Assembly: GCF_031845305.1 (NCBI RefSeq)
Contig: NZ_JAVREH010000001.1
Span: forward strand, 1 to 64,000
Length of the DNA stretch: 64,000 nt
Direction of reading: 5' to 3'
Origin: Jatrophihabitans_A lederbergiae
GTDB taxonomy: Bacteria > Actinomycetota > Actinomycetes > Mycobacteriales > Jatrophihabitantaceae
Shown here piece by piece: positions 44,628 to 53,628 of the stretch (its first letter is position 1; every line of letters begins with the position of its first letter). A program made the translations under genes and the position numbers. The notes under the pieces are model-generated. The model searched no databases and was not told the DNA's origin. It saw only the letters and a program-made list of their open reading frames with translations.

Positions 44628-45602
44628 ATGCGTCCTGGTGCTCGTTCTGGTTCCTCGTCCACGCCCGCTCCGTCGCCCGCCGCGATCGCGGCCATGTCCG
44701 GAGCGGTCGATCTCGGCGCGGTGAAAGCCCGATCCGAGGCCGCCGCCCGGGCCGCCGCGGCACCGGCCCCCAGCGCCGGCCAGCACGTGATCGAGGCCAC
44801 CGAGGCCAACTTCCAGGCCGAGGTGCTGGATCGTTCCTTCCAGGTGCCGGTGCTGCTCGACCTGTGGGCGGACTGGTGTGAGCCCTGCAAACAGCTCTCA
44901 CCGATGCTCGAGAAGCTGGCCGGCGAGTCCGGCGGCAGCTGGATCCTCGCGACCATCGACGTCGAGGCCAATCAGCGGATCGCCCAGATGCTGCAGGTCC
45001 AGAGCATCCCCACGGTGTTCGCGGTCATCGGCGGCCAGCTCGTCCCGGGCTTCCAGGGCGCGCTGCCGGAGGCGCAGGTCCGGGAGTTCCTGAGCGCTCT
45101 GCTCGAAGCCGCTTCACAAGCGGGGCTGTCCGGCGCGGCTCCGAACGGGGCGGCAGGTACGGTCGAGGAGGCCGCGGCGCCGGCTGAGCCCGAGGACGAG
45201 CGGTTCACCACCGCCGAGGACGCCCTGGAGGCCGGGGACTTCGACCTGGCGGCTGAGCGGTACCAGGCGATTCTGTCCATGGAACCGGCCAACACCGAGG
45301 CCCAGCTGGCGCTGCGTCAGGTCGGGTTACTGCGGCGGCTCTCGGTGCTGCCGCCGGACGCCATCGTTGCCGCCGCGGCCACGCCGGACGATGTCGAGGC
45401 GCAGCTCGCCGCCGCGGATGCCGAGCTGGCCGCGAACGACATTCCCGCCGCGCTGGGCCGCCTGATCGAGCTGGTCCGAAGGCTGCGCGGCGGCGAGCGC
45501 ACGCTGGTCCGGGACCGCCTGGTGGAGTACTTCGAGCTGCTCGGCCCCGATGACCCGCGGGTGCCCCCGGCGCGCCGGGACCTGGCGAACGCCCTGTTCT
45601 GA
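44628..45602 (+). CDS. Thioredoxin-like chaperone with TPR repeats (CnoX/YbbN type)
   Basis: In this 324-residue protein, residues ~50-160 form a thioredoxin fold with DLWADWCEPCKQLSPMLEKL; the active site is Cys84-Glu-Pro-Cys87 instead of CGPC. QSIPTVFAVIGGQLVPGFQG carries the cis-Pro. After an Ala/Pro/Glu linker, residues ~195-324 are helical TPR-like repeats (EDALEAGDFDLAAERYQAIL, NDIPAALGRLIELVR). The domain order matches E. coli CnoX/YbbN, a holdase that works with GroEL. ATG 44628 is likely; ATG 44619 is an alternative. A 12-bp direct repeat (gtgtgcatgcgg) lies at 44466 and 44482 in its upstream region. Confidence 0.9.
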   Translation: MRPGARSGSSSTPAPSPAAIAAMSGAVDLGAVKARSEAAARAAAAPAPSAGQHVIEATEANFQAEVLDRSFQVPVLLDLWADWCEPCKQLSPMLEKLAGESGGSWILATIDVEANQRIAQMLQVQSIPTVFAVIGGQLVPGFQGALPEAQVREFLSALLEAASQAGLSGAAPNGAAGTVEEAAAPAEPEDERFTTAEDALEAGDFDLAAERYQAILSMEPANTEAQLALRQVGLLRRLSVLPPDAIVAAAATPDDVEAQLAAADAELAANDIPAALGRLIELVRRLRGGERTLVRDRLVEYFELLGPDDPRVPPARRDLANALF

Positions 45603-45641
45603 GCGGTCGCCGGGTTCTGACGGATGGTGCCATAGCGCGAA

Positions 45642-45671
45642 ACAGCCGCCGTCCTTTCGGACGGCGGCTGT
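45642..45671. terminator. Bidirectional terminator between convergent genes
   Basis: ACAGCCGCCGTCC pairs perfectly with GGACGGCGGCTGT around a TTTC loop and is flanked by AA on one side and a T/G-rich stretch on the other. It serves the thioredoxin-TPR gene and the pirin gene. Confidence 0.8.
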
Positions 45672-45726
45672 TGTCGTTGTCACCCGAGCCGTGGAGCCCG
45701 GTTGCCCGGGATTCGTTGGCGCGGGG

Positions 45727-46722
45727 TTACTTCTCCAGCGGGTTGCGCTGGCCGCGGGCGACGTGCGGCATGATCGCGTTCGGCGGGATGATGCCGAGCT
45801 TGCCTGCCTGGTAGTCCTGCATGGTCTGCTGCAACTCCGCCCGGGTGTTCATGACGAAGGGACCGTAGTGCGCCATCGGCTCGCGGATCGGCTCGCCGCC
45901 GAGCAGGATCACCTCGAGCGAGCTGGTGCGGCTGTCCTGACGCGCACCGGCGCTGAGGGTGATCCGGTCACCGGGGCCGAACACGGCGAGCTGGCCGGCG
46001 TAGATCGGCTCGGCCTTCGGTCCCACCGTGCCGGTGCCTGCCATCACGTACGCCAGCGCGTTGTACGTCGGCTGCCACGGCATGGACAGCTGGGCGCCGG
46101 GTGAGACCGAGGCGTGCAGCAGCGTGATCGGGGTGTGCGTCGAGCCGGGGCCCTGGTGGCCGTCGACCTCGCCGGCGATGACCCGCAGCAGCGAGCCGCC
46201 GTCGGCGCTGGCGAGCAGCGTGATCTGGCCGGAGGAGATGCCCTGGTAGTTCGGGCTGAGGAACTTGTCCTTGGCCGGCAGGTTGACCCAGAGCTGGAAG
46301 CCGTGGAACAGCCCACCCTCCTCGACCAGCTTCTCGGGGGGAGTCTCGATGTGCAGCAGGCCGGCGCCCGCGGTCATCCACTGCGTGGACCCCTCGGTGA
46401 TGACGCCGCCACCGCCGTGGGTGTCCTGGTGGATGAACTGGCCCTCGATCAGGTACGTCACCGTCTCGAAGCCGCGGTGCGGGTGCCAGTGCGTTCCCTT
46501 GGGCTCGCCGGCGGCGTAGTCGACCTCGCCCATGTGGTCCATCATGATGAACGGGTCCAGGTGGCGGTAGTCGATGCCGGCCATCGTGCGGCGGACCGGG
46601 AAGCCCTCGCCCTCGGTGCCGGCCGGTGCGCTGGACACAGCCAGCACGGGGCGCTCGACGTCGCCGAGGGTTGCTGCGGCGATGCGGGGCAGGGTGGTGG
46701 TGTCGGCGGTAACGGCAGCCAT
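45727..46722 (-). CDS. Pirin-family protein
   Basis: The 331-residue bicupin has the metal site in the N-terminal cupin: THWHPHRGFETVTYLIEGQF, then HQDTHGGGGVITEGSTQWMT and GLLHIE, giving the three His and one Glu seen in pirins. The C-terminal cupin holds GDRITLSAGARQDS. Bacterial pirins include quercetin dioxygenase-like enzymes and regulators of pyruvate metabolism; which applies here is unknown. ATG 46722 follows AGGAGG. A promoter with a dyad over the transcript start lies just upstream. Confidence 0.95.
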   Translation of the reverse strand: MAAVTADTTTLPRIAAATLGDVERPVLAVSSAPAGTEGEGFPVRRTMAGIDYRHLDPFIMMDHMGEVDYAAGEPKGTHWHPHRGFETVTYLIEGQFIHQDTHGGGGVITEGSTQWMTAGAGLLHIETPPEKLVEEGGLFHGFQLWVNLPAKDKFLSPNYQGISSGQITLLASADGGSLLRVIAGEVDGHQGPGSTHTPITLLHASVSPGAQLSMPWQPTYNALAYVMAGTGTVGPKAEPIYAGQLAVFGPGDRITLSAGARQDSRTSSLEVILLGGEPIREPMAHYGPFVMNTRAELQQTMQDYQAGKLGIIPPNAIMPHVARGQRNPLEK

Positions 46723-46744
46723 GGTCTTCAGCCTCCTAAAGATC

Positions 46745-46762
46745 GTTGCGTATGCAACTATA
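46745..46762 (-). promoter_or_regulatory. Pirin promoter -10 with overlapping dyad operator
   Basis: On the minus strand TATAGT (46762-46757) is a good -10. Overlapping and following it is the dyad GTTGC-ATAC-GCAAC (46758-46745), placed to block transcription start. A redox- or ligand-sensing repressor is plausible. Confidence 0.5.
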
Positions 46763-46825
46763 GGCCTCAACCGGAGGCACCGCAGCTCTATTCCACTATC
46801 TGCGAGCCGCTTGTCGGCTCACTCG

Positions 46826-49586
46826 TCAGCCGCTCGTTGCCAGCGGCTTCGGTGGCCCGGCCCGCGTCATCAGCCCGGCGATCACCATCGCCGCCAGCGG
46901 AATCAGTACCGCCGTCCCCAGAATGTTGGGCCACCAGGGGATCGCCAGCGGATGGGGATCGGTGAGTTCGGCCAGCGGACCGCCGTACTGGCGGGCATGC
47001 CGCCGCGCGATGTCGAGCACGATGATCGGCGGTATGAAGCCCAGCGCCGTCCCGAGCACAACGCCGAGTAGCCCGACCACGCCCGCACGGGCCACGCTGA
47101 GCCGCCTGCGTACCCCGGGGCTGGCCCCGATGGCCCACAGGGTCGCAAGGTCAGGTCGAGAGTCGACCACGGCGAGCGCGGTGGCGAGCGCGGTGGCGCC
47201 CATCGCGACGATGACCGCGGCCAGCAGCGTCACCAGGATGCCCACCCGGTACCGGTCGATGTAGCCCCTCTCGATGTAGGCCGAGAGGCCGTTGTCGTCC
47301 AGTGCGGCCGTGAGCGCCTGCTCCTGCCGGTCGGTGACCGGCGAGCTGAGGTGCGCCAGGGCAGCTGACGGACGGACGTCGAAGTGCAGCCCGGCTGCCG
47401 TCGCCGGCGACACCAGTGTCGCAATGACGAACCCGGTCCGGGACGCGAGAACGGCAGCGGGCAGCGAGACCGGCTCGGGCTCGGCGGTGTTGCCGTCGGC
47501 CTTGCGCTGAATGACCTTCACCGTGCCGGGACCGTCCAGATCCAGCGACGAGCCGACCAGCACCTTGCCGGCCTTGAGCGCCGCCGCGTCGGCTGGATCG
47601 ATCCTGTCGAACACGGCTCCGAGCTGATTCGGTGCGAGCACAAGTCCTGGCGCCAGCGTCACCGAGTCCTGCTTGCAACGGAGATCGGCCGGGTCGGTCT
47701 GCACCGCCGGGCACTGGTTGCGCTCGGGCCGCACCACGTCGAGCCCCAGACAGTGGTTGTCCGAGCAGCTGTTGAAACTCAGGACATCGACCCGCGTGGT
47801 GTCCAGCCGTGACCTCAACGCCGAGGCCGCGATGCTCGCCAGTTCCGGCTGGTCAGAGGGCAGGCCGACACTTACCATGCCGCTGGGCAACTGGGGCTGG
47901 TACTGCATCCGGTCGCGTGCGGACAAGCTGGAGACGTAGATCGCGATGGCGATGCTCGCAGTGGTCGCGGCCAGCACGGCCGCGAGCGCGGGAACGGCCG
48001 CACTCCGGTTGCGGGCGGCGTCACGCAGCGCGATCCGGGAAGCCACCGGTAGCCGGGGCGCCAGGCGTCCGGTGAGGCTCAGCATGCCCGGGGTCAGGGC
48101 GACCACGCCGAGCTCGCACAGCGCCAGCCCGGGCAGGGATGTAGAGCACCTGGCTCTGGGACGTACCGAACCCGCCGGCGACGAAGCCGAGGACGACGGC
48201 GCCCATGCCGACCGCGGACAGCCGCCACGGCGCCCGGGTGGCGCCACGCCGGCCCGCCAGTGCCGCCACCACGTCCAGTCGCGCGGCGGACACGGCGGGC
48301 AGCAGCGCTCCGGCCACGGCCGACAGCAGTCCGAGCGCCATGGTTCCGGCCAGTTCCAGCCAGTGCAGGCGCAGCGGGCCGAGGACGCCGGGCTGCACGG
48401 CCCGGTAGCCGATCGCCGCTCCGATTCCGACGGTGCAACCGAGCCCGCTGGCCAGCACGCCGAGCACGATGCTCTCGGCGAGCATGGTGCGGCGCAGCAC
48501 CTTCCGATTCCCGCCGATCGCGGCGATCAGCGCCATGTCGTGTCGCCGTCGGCGGGCGCTCACCGCGAACGCGGGGCCGGCCAGCAGGGCCAGTTGCAGG
48601 ATCGCCATGCCGACCGCCACCGCTACGGTGACCATGGTGCTCGCGCCGGGCTGGGCCCCGCCGCCCTGCCGGTAGTACGGAACCTCCGACCGCGGCGGCG
48701 GGTCGAGCAGAACCTGCCGCGACATCACTTGCAGCCCGTGCTGGTTGAGCCGCACCACGTCTGCCCAGCTGACCCCTCCGGGCCGCGACACCGTCCAGCT
48801 CAGCGACTCCTGGTTGTCCTGAGTGGCGCCGGGCAGCGCGGTGAAGACGGCCGGTGAGACGGTGGCGGACCCGGTGCCGCCGTACTTCGCATGGGTGATC
48901 GCCACCACCTTCAACTCTGCCCGCGGTCGGCGCAGCGTGAGCGTGTCCCCGACCGCGAGACCGGCCCGCCGGGCCAGATCATCGCTTAGCGCGACGCCAC
49001 CGGCGGCTGCCGACCAGTCGCCCGCGACGAGGCTCACCGCCGGCCGGGTGCCCGCCACCGTCAGGTCGAGTGCCGACAGGCTCGTCGAGATCGCGCCGGC
49101 CTCGGTCTTGATGAGCACCGGACGGGAGCGGTCCGGACTGATGATCCCGGGACCGGGCAGCCAGGCCTGGACCTGCCCGGTCGTTGGCGGCTTGATCGCC
49201 GGCGCCGCACCTCCACCAGCCGACCCGCTGGCTGGAACTCCACTATTGGCCGACCCGCTGGCTGGGGCTCCACTATTGGCCGACCCGGTGGCCGCGGCTC
49301 CACCAGCCGCCGCGTTGGCATCCTGATTGAAGTTGTCACCGTCCGGGGACTGCTCGATCGGGCCGGCGCCGTACCACCGCACCTGCGCGTCGGCACCGCC
49401 GAGCACTGACTCCACCCGCTGAGCCGGGCTGAGCGGGTTGCTGCGAACCAGCACGTCCACGAGGGACACGGCCGCGACCGGAATCGCGATCAGGGCCACG
49501 ATCAGCAGGCTGCGCAACCGATTGCGCCGGACCTGCCGCCGTCCCATCCGTAACAGGGCTCCCCAGGCGGGGCTGACCGACCTCAT
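46826..49586 (-). pseudogene. FtsX-like ABC transporter permease, split by a frameshift
   Basis: The first part (49586 to about 48140) has an N-terminal helix (LRSLLIVALIAIPVAAVSLV), a large extracytoplasmic domain, then FtsX helices (MAILQLALLAGPAFAVSARR, RRHDMALIAAIGGNRKVLRR). The frame then changes near 48140: one frame ends QSQVLYIP and the next resumes LPGLALCELGVVALTP and continues with a second extracytoplasmic domain and FtsX module (DLATLWAIGASPGVRRRL) to the stop at 46826. Read together they form a normal ~920-residue two-module permease of the MacB/LolC export class. One extra base, or two lost, explains the break. It follows its ATPase gene by 13 bp. It could be a true pseudogene or a sequencing error. 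Confidence 0.85.
49219..49308 (-). repeat. 30-bp tandem repeat, three copies, in the permease gene
   Basis: Three units at 49219-49248, 49249-49278 and 49279-49308 encode ANSGAPASGS-type segments in the first extracytoplasmic domain. Copies 1 and 2 differ at two bases; copy 3 is more diverged. The repeat is in frame. Confidence 0.88.
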
Positions 49587-49599
49587 CTGCTGACCGACC

Positions 49600-50364
49600 T
49601 CATCTGCCGGCCGAACGCAGCAGCGAGTCCGGGGTGGGTGCCGGCTCGGTCTGGTCGATGACCGCGCCGTCGCGCAGGAAGACCACCCGGTCCGCCCAAC
49701 CCGCGTGCCGGGCGTCGTGAGTCACCAGCACGCCGGCCGCGCCGGCGTCGCACCGGCCGCGCAGCAACCGGAGCACGTCCTCACCGGTGTGCGAGTCCAG
49801 CGCTCCGGTGGGCTCGTCGGCCAGGATCAGCTTCCGCGCGCCGATCAGCGCCCGGACAATGGCGACCCGCTGCTGCTGGCCGCCGGACATCTCGTCGGGA
49901 AACCGGTTCGCCAGGTCCTCCAGGTCGACTTCGGCGAGCGCGGCGCGGGCCTCCCGACGCGCCTGCCGTGACGCCACCCCGTCCAGTTCGCGAGGCAGCA
50001 TGATGTTCTCGGCCGCGGTCAGCGACGGGATGAGGTTCAGCTGCTGGAAGACGTAGCCGATGGACCGGCGGCGCAGGGCGGCCAGCTGCTTGGCGGTTTT
50101 GCTGGTCAGGCTCTCGCCGTTGACCAGCACGTCGCCGGACGTGGGGGAGTCGAGGCCACCGGCGATGGTGAGCAGGCTGGACTTGCCGGAGCCAGAAGGC
50201 CCCATGATCGCGACCAGCTCGCCCGCCTGGACGGTGAGGTCGATGCCGGCCAGCGCGTGCACCTGCAGGTCGCCAGAACCGTACGTCCGCACCACCCGGC
50301 GCAGGTGCAGCACGGCGGTGCCGGCCTCGGAGATCTCGTCGAAGGTGCTCGGCCGGGCGGTCAT
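49600..50364 (-). CDS. ABC transporter ATP-binding protein (LolD/MacB type)
   Basis: The 254-residue ATPase has Walker A IMGPSGSGKSSLLTIAGGLD, the Q-loop in YVFQQLNLIPSLTAAENI, signature MSGGQQQRVAIVRALI, Walker B LILADEPTGALD and the His switch VTHDARHA. It belongs to the group that pairs with FtsX-like permeases in lipoprotein or antimicrobial export, and the permease gene follows. ATG 50364 overlaps the PadR stop by 4 bp (ATGA), so regulator and transporter are made together. Confidence 0.95.
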   Translation of the reverse strand: MTARPSTFDEISEAGTAVLHLRRVVRTYGSGDLQVHALAGIDLTVQAGELVAIMGPSGSGKSSLLTIAGGLDSPTSGDVLVNGESLTSKTAKQLAALRRRSIGYVFQQLNLIPSLTAAENIMLPRELDGVASRQARREARAALAEVDLEDLANRFPDEMSGGQQQRVAIVRALIGARKLILADEPTGALDSHTGEDVLRLLRGRCDAGAAGVLVTHDARHAGWADRVVFLRDGAVIDQTEPAPTPDSLLRSAGR

Positions 50365-51038
50365 CGCGCGTCCCGGTCGCTGCCGGTCGCCCGGGTCCCG
50401 GCACCTGTGCCAGCGGCGCGCGCGGTGGGTGCTGTGCCCGCTGCGCCCGCTGGACGGGCGGTGGCGGCTGTGCCGGCGGTCGCTTCCGCGCCGGCTGTGG
50501 TTCGTTGCGACGCTGCCGTCCGCTCGCGCCGGGCGGCTGCCATCGCCAGCTTGGTCTCGCAGTGGTCCAGCCACCGGATCTCGGCCTCCGCGGCGAAGAT
50601 GAGCGAATCGGCCACCAGCTGCCAGGGCAGGTCGGACCCGGCGCGTTCACGGGCGCGGGTGTAGTCCTGTAGCGCCTTGATGGTGGCCCGCCGCTGGGTC
50701 TGGACGACGGCGGAGACATCGCAGCCGGGAGAACCGGCCGCGAAGGCGAGCTTGATGGCGACCTCGTTGCGTGCGGGCTCACCGGCGACCGGCGTTGCGA
50801 ACCAGGCGCTGATCTCCGCCTGCCCGGCGGGGGTGATGGCGTAGAGCCGCTGCGACTCGTCGCCGCCGTCCACCGGGGTGACGAGCCCGTCGCGCTCCAG
50901 CCGGGACAGGGTCGAATACACCTGCCCGATATTGAGCGGCCAGGTCGCGCCGGTGGAGCTTTCGAACTCCGCGCGAAGTTGATAGCCGTGCATGGGACCA
51001 CGGTCGAGCAGGGTCAGCAACCCGTGCTTCACGGACAT
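50361..51038 (-). CDS. PadR-family transcriptional regulator
   Basis: In this 225-residue protein, the N-terminal winged helix reads GLLTLLDRGPMHGYQLRAEF, WPLNIGQVYSTLSRLERDGL and YAITPAGQAEISAWF. A helical Vir-like dimer domain follows (QLVADSLIFAAEAEIRWLD). The last ~40 residues are an Ala/Thr/Gly/Arg low-complexity tail (TAATARPAGAAGTAPTARAA) unlike usual PadR proteins. A palindrome directly upstream is the likely autoregulatory operator, so this is probably a local repressor of the ABC exporter that responds to its drug or signal. Confidence 0.94.
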   Translation of the reverse strand: MSVKHGLLTLLDRGPMHGYQLRAEFESSTGATWPLNIGQVYSTLSRLERDGLVTPVDGGDESQRLYAITPAGQAEISAWFATPVAGEPARNEVAIKLAFAAGSPGCDVSAVVQTQRRATIKALQDYTRARERAGSDLPWQLVADSLIFAAEAEIRWLDHCETKLAMAAARRERTAASQRTTAGAEATAGTAATARPAGAAGTAPTARAAGTGAGTRATGSDRDAR

Positions 51039-51047
51039 GATGCCTCC

Positions 51048-51079
51048 TTGGATATCCGGTATGCATACTCGGTATCCAA
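51048..51079. promoter_or_regulatory. 32-bp imperfect palindrome, probable PadR operator
   Basis: The arms TTGGATA...TATCCAA are symmetrical around the centre TATGCATA; about 26 of 32 positions match. It lies 10 bp from the PadR start codon and includes the SD-proximal region, where a bound repressor would block expression of the padR-ABC unit. Confidence 0.65.
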
Positions 51080-51129
51080 GGAGACGTCAAGCGTCCGGCT
51101 GATTCACCGCGTGTCGGCGCCTCCCGTGT

Positions 51130-53628
51130 TCAGCTGGGTGAGCCCTCTGCGGCGGCGATCTCGGCATCGGCGACACCCTCGGCGAAGTAGCGCAGCCAGA
51201 TCGCGCCGAGCGGCGGAACGCGCACCGACGCCGAGGTCGGCTGGCCGTGCCAGCTGGGCCCGTCGGCGGTGACGGCGCCGAGGTTGCCGACCCCCGAGCC
51301 ACCGTAGATCGCGGCGTCGGTGTTGAGGATCTCGTCCCAGCGACCCTGGATCGGCAGCCCGAGCCGGTAGTCCTCGTGCGGTCCGGCCGAGAAGTTCGCG
51401 ACGCACGCCAGCACCGAGCCGTCATCGCCCCAGCGCAGGAACGAGAACACGTTGCCGCTGGCGTCGTTGGCGTCGATCCAGTCGAAGCCCGCTGGCAGGG
51501 TGTCCTGGGACCACAGCGCGCGGGTATCGCGGTACTGCTGATTGAGGTCGGTGATCACCCGCAGCACCCCCGCATGGTCCGCGCCATCGAGCAGCCACCA
51601 GTCCAGCGACCGGCTCTCGCTCCACTCGCCGCCCTGGGCGAACTCCGAGCCCTGGAAGATCAACTGCTTGCCGGGGTGCGCCCACATGAACCCGTACAGC
51701 GCGCGCAGGGTGGCCAGCTGGCGCCAGCGGTCGCCCGGGATCTTGTTCAGCAGCGAGCCCTTGCCGTGCACGACCTCGTCGTGGCTGAACGGCAGCACGT
51801 AGTTCTCGGAGTACGCGTACACCATGGAGAACGTCATCTCGTGGTGGTGGTACTGCCGGTGCACCGGGTCGTGCTGGATGTAGCCGAGCGTGTCGTGCAT
51901 CCAGCCCATGTTCCACTTGAACCCGAACCCGAGGCCGCCGAGATGGGTGGGCCTGGTGACGCCGGGCCAGGACGTGGACTCCTCGGCGATCGTCATGACG
52001 CCGGGCACCCGCTTGTAGACGGTGGCGTTCATCTCCTGCAGGAAGGCCACCGCCTCGAGGTTCTCGCGACCACCGTGGATGTTGGGCAGCCACTCGCCCG
52101 CCTTGCGCGAGTAGTCGAGATAGAGCATCGACGCGACGGCATCGACCCGCAGGCCGTCGACGTGCATCTCTTCCAGCCAGTACAGCGCGTTGGCCACCAG
52201 GAAGTTGCGGACCTCGCTGCGCCCGAAGTTGAACACGTACGTGCCCCAGTCGGGCTGCTCGCCCCGGCGCGGGTCACCGTGCTCGTACAGCGGCGTGCCG
52301 TCGAAGCGGGCGAGGGCGAACGCGTCCTTCGGGAAGTGGGCCGGAACCCAGTCCACGATGACGCCGATGCCGGCCTGGTGCAGCGCGTCGACCAGGTACC
52401 GGAAGTCGTCGGGGTCGCCGAACCGCGAGGTCGGCGCGAAGTAGGAGGACACCTGGTAGCCCCACGACCCGCCGAACGGGTGCTCGGCGACGGGCAGGAA
52501 CTCGACGTGGGTGAATCCGGTGGAGCGGACGTAGTCGACCAGCTCGGTGGCGAGCTCGCGGTAGCTCAGTCCCAGCCGCCACGACCCCAGGTGCACCTCG
52601 TAGACCGACATCGGCGAGGCATGCCACGGTGTCTCGGCCCGCTTGGCCAGCCACTCGGCGTCGTTCCACTCGTGCTGCGAGGTGAACACCACCGAGGCGG
52701 TCGCGGGCGGCACCTCCGTCGCGAACGCCATCGGGTCGGCCTTGTCGCGCCACTGGCCGTCCGCGCCCAGGATCTGGAACTTGTACCGGACGCCGTCGCC
52801 GACGCCGGGGACGAAGAGTTCCCAGATACCGGTCGCTCCCATCGAGCGCATCGGGAACGACCGCCCGGACCAGTAGTCGAAGTCGCCGACGATCCGGATT
52901 GCGCGGGCGTTCGGTGCCCACACCGCGAAGGACGTTCCGGTGACCTCACCGGCGGGGGTGTCGTACGTGCGGACGTGCGCGCCGAGGACGTTCCACAGCT
53001 GCTCGTGCCGGCCCTCGCCGAGCAGGTGCAGGTCCAGGTCGCCGAGCGTGGGCAGCCACCGGTACGGATCGTCGACGAGGACCTGTTGGTCGCCGTAACT
53101 GACCTCGAGCCGATAGTCGGTGGGATCGGAGTCGATCACGCCGCTGAAGATGCCGCCGGGATGCACCTGCTCCAGGGGCGTCCGGTCGCCCTGCACCACG
53201 ACACTGACCGCACTGGCCTCGGGGCGCAGGGTGCGGATCGCCGTGCGGCCCGGCGCGAGCGGGTGCTGGCCGAGCACCGAGTGCGGCTGCGCGTGGGTGC
53301 CCTCGATCAGGCGGTCCAGCTCGGCCTGGTCCGGAACCACGCTCGGTGCCACGACTGCGGGGGCGGTTCCGGACGTGACTGCCGGGCTGCCCACCGGGTC
53401 GGGGCCGGGAATCGCGGCCGGGTCGCTGGAGCCCGGCCCACCGGCGATCGGTGCCGTCGGGTCGGCGGCCGTGGGAGTGACCGCTGGTTCGGTGACCGCC
53501 GGCTCAGCGGCCGTTGGGGGCGTCACCGGCTCAGCGGCCGGAGCCGTGGCCTTGGTCGCGCGCGCGTCGCGGTTGGTCGTGGAACGCGGCTTATTGCCCG
53601 CACCGCTCGGGTTCTGCCTTGTGCTCAT
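51130..53628 (-). CDS. glgB: 1,4-alpha-glucan branching enzyme with Ala/Pro-rich N-terminal extension
   Basis: The 832-residue enzyme cuts alpha-1,4 chains and rejoins them in alpha-1,6 linkage. Residues ~1-100 are a low-complexity Ala/Pro/Thr/Val stretch absent from most GlgB. Then come the N1 and CBM48 modules (SVLGQHPLAPGRTAIRTLRP, FAVWAPNARAIRIVGDFDYW) and the GH13 barrel with HVEFLPVAEHPFGGSWGYQV, DGLRVDAVASMLYLDYSR (nucleophile Asp near 491), TIAEEST (Glu near 546) and FSHDEVVHGKGSLL (Asp near 615). ATG 53628 overlaps the maltokinase stop by 4 bp. It is last in the alpha-glucan operon. Confidence 0.97.
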   Translation of the reverse strand: MSTRQNPSGAGNKPRSTTNRDARATKATAPAAEPVTPPTAAEPAVTEPAVTPTAADPTAPIAGGPGSSDPAAIPGPDPVGSPAVTSGTAPAVVAPSVVPDQAELDRLIEGTHAQPHSVLGQHPLAPGRTAIRTLRPEASAVSVVVQGDRTPLEQVHPGGIFSGVIDSDPTDYRLEVSYGDQQVLVDDPYRWLPTLGDLDLHLLGEGRHEQLWNVLGAHVRTYDTPAGEVTGTSFAVWAPNARAIRIVGDFDYWSGRSFPMRSMGATGIWELFVPGVGDGVRYKFQILGADGQWRDKADPMAFATEVPPATASVVFTSQHEWNDAEWLAKRAETPWHASPMSVYEVHLGSWRLGLSYRELATELVDYVRSTGFTHVEFLPVAEHPFGGSWGYQVSSYFAPTSRFGDPDDFRYLVDALHQAGIGVIVDWVPAHFPKDAFALARFDGTPLYEHGDPRRGEQPDWGTYVFNFGRSEVRNFLVANALYWLEEMHVDGLRVDAVASMLYLDYSRKAGEWLPNIHGGRENLEAVAFLQEMNATVYKRVPGVMTIAEESTSWPGVTRPTHLGGLGFGFKWNMGWMHDTLGYIQHDPVHRQYHHHEMTFSMVYAYSENYVLPFSHDEVVHGKGSLLNKIPGDRWRQLATLRALYGFMWAHPGKQLIFQGSEFAQGGEWSESRSLDWWLLDGADHAGVLRVITDLNQQYRDTRALWSQDTLPAGFDWIDANDASGNVFSFLRWGDDGSVLACVANFSAGPHEDYRLGLPIQGRWDEILNTDAAIYGGSGVGNLGAVTADGPSWHGQPTSASVRVPPLGAIWLRYFAEGVADAEIAAAEGSPS

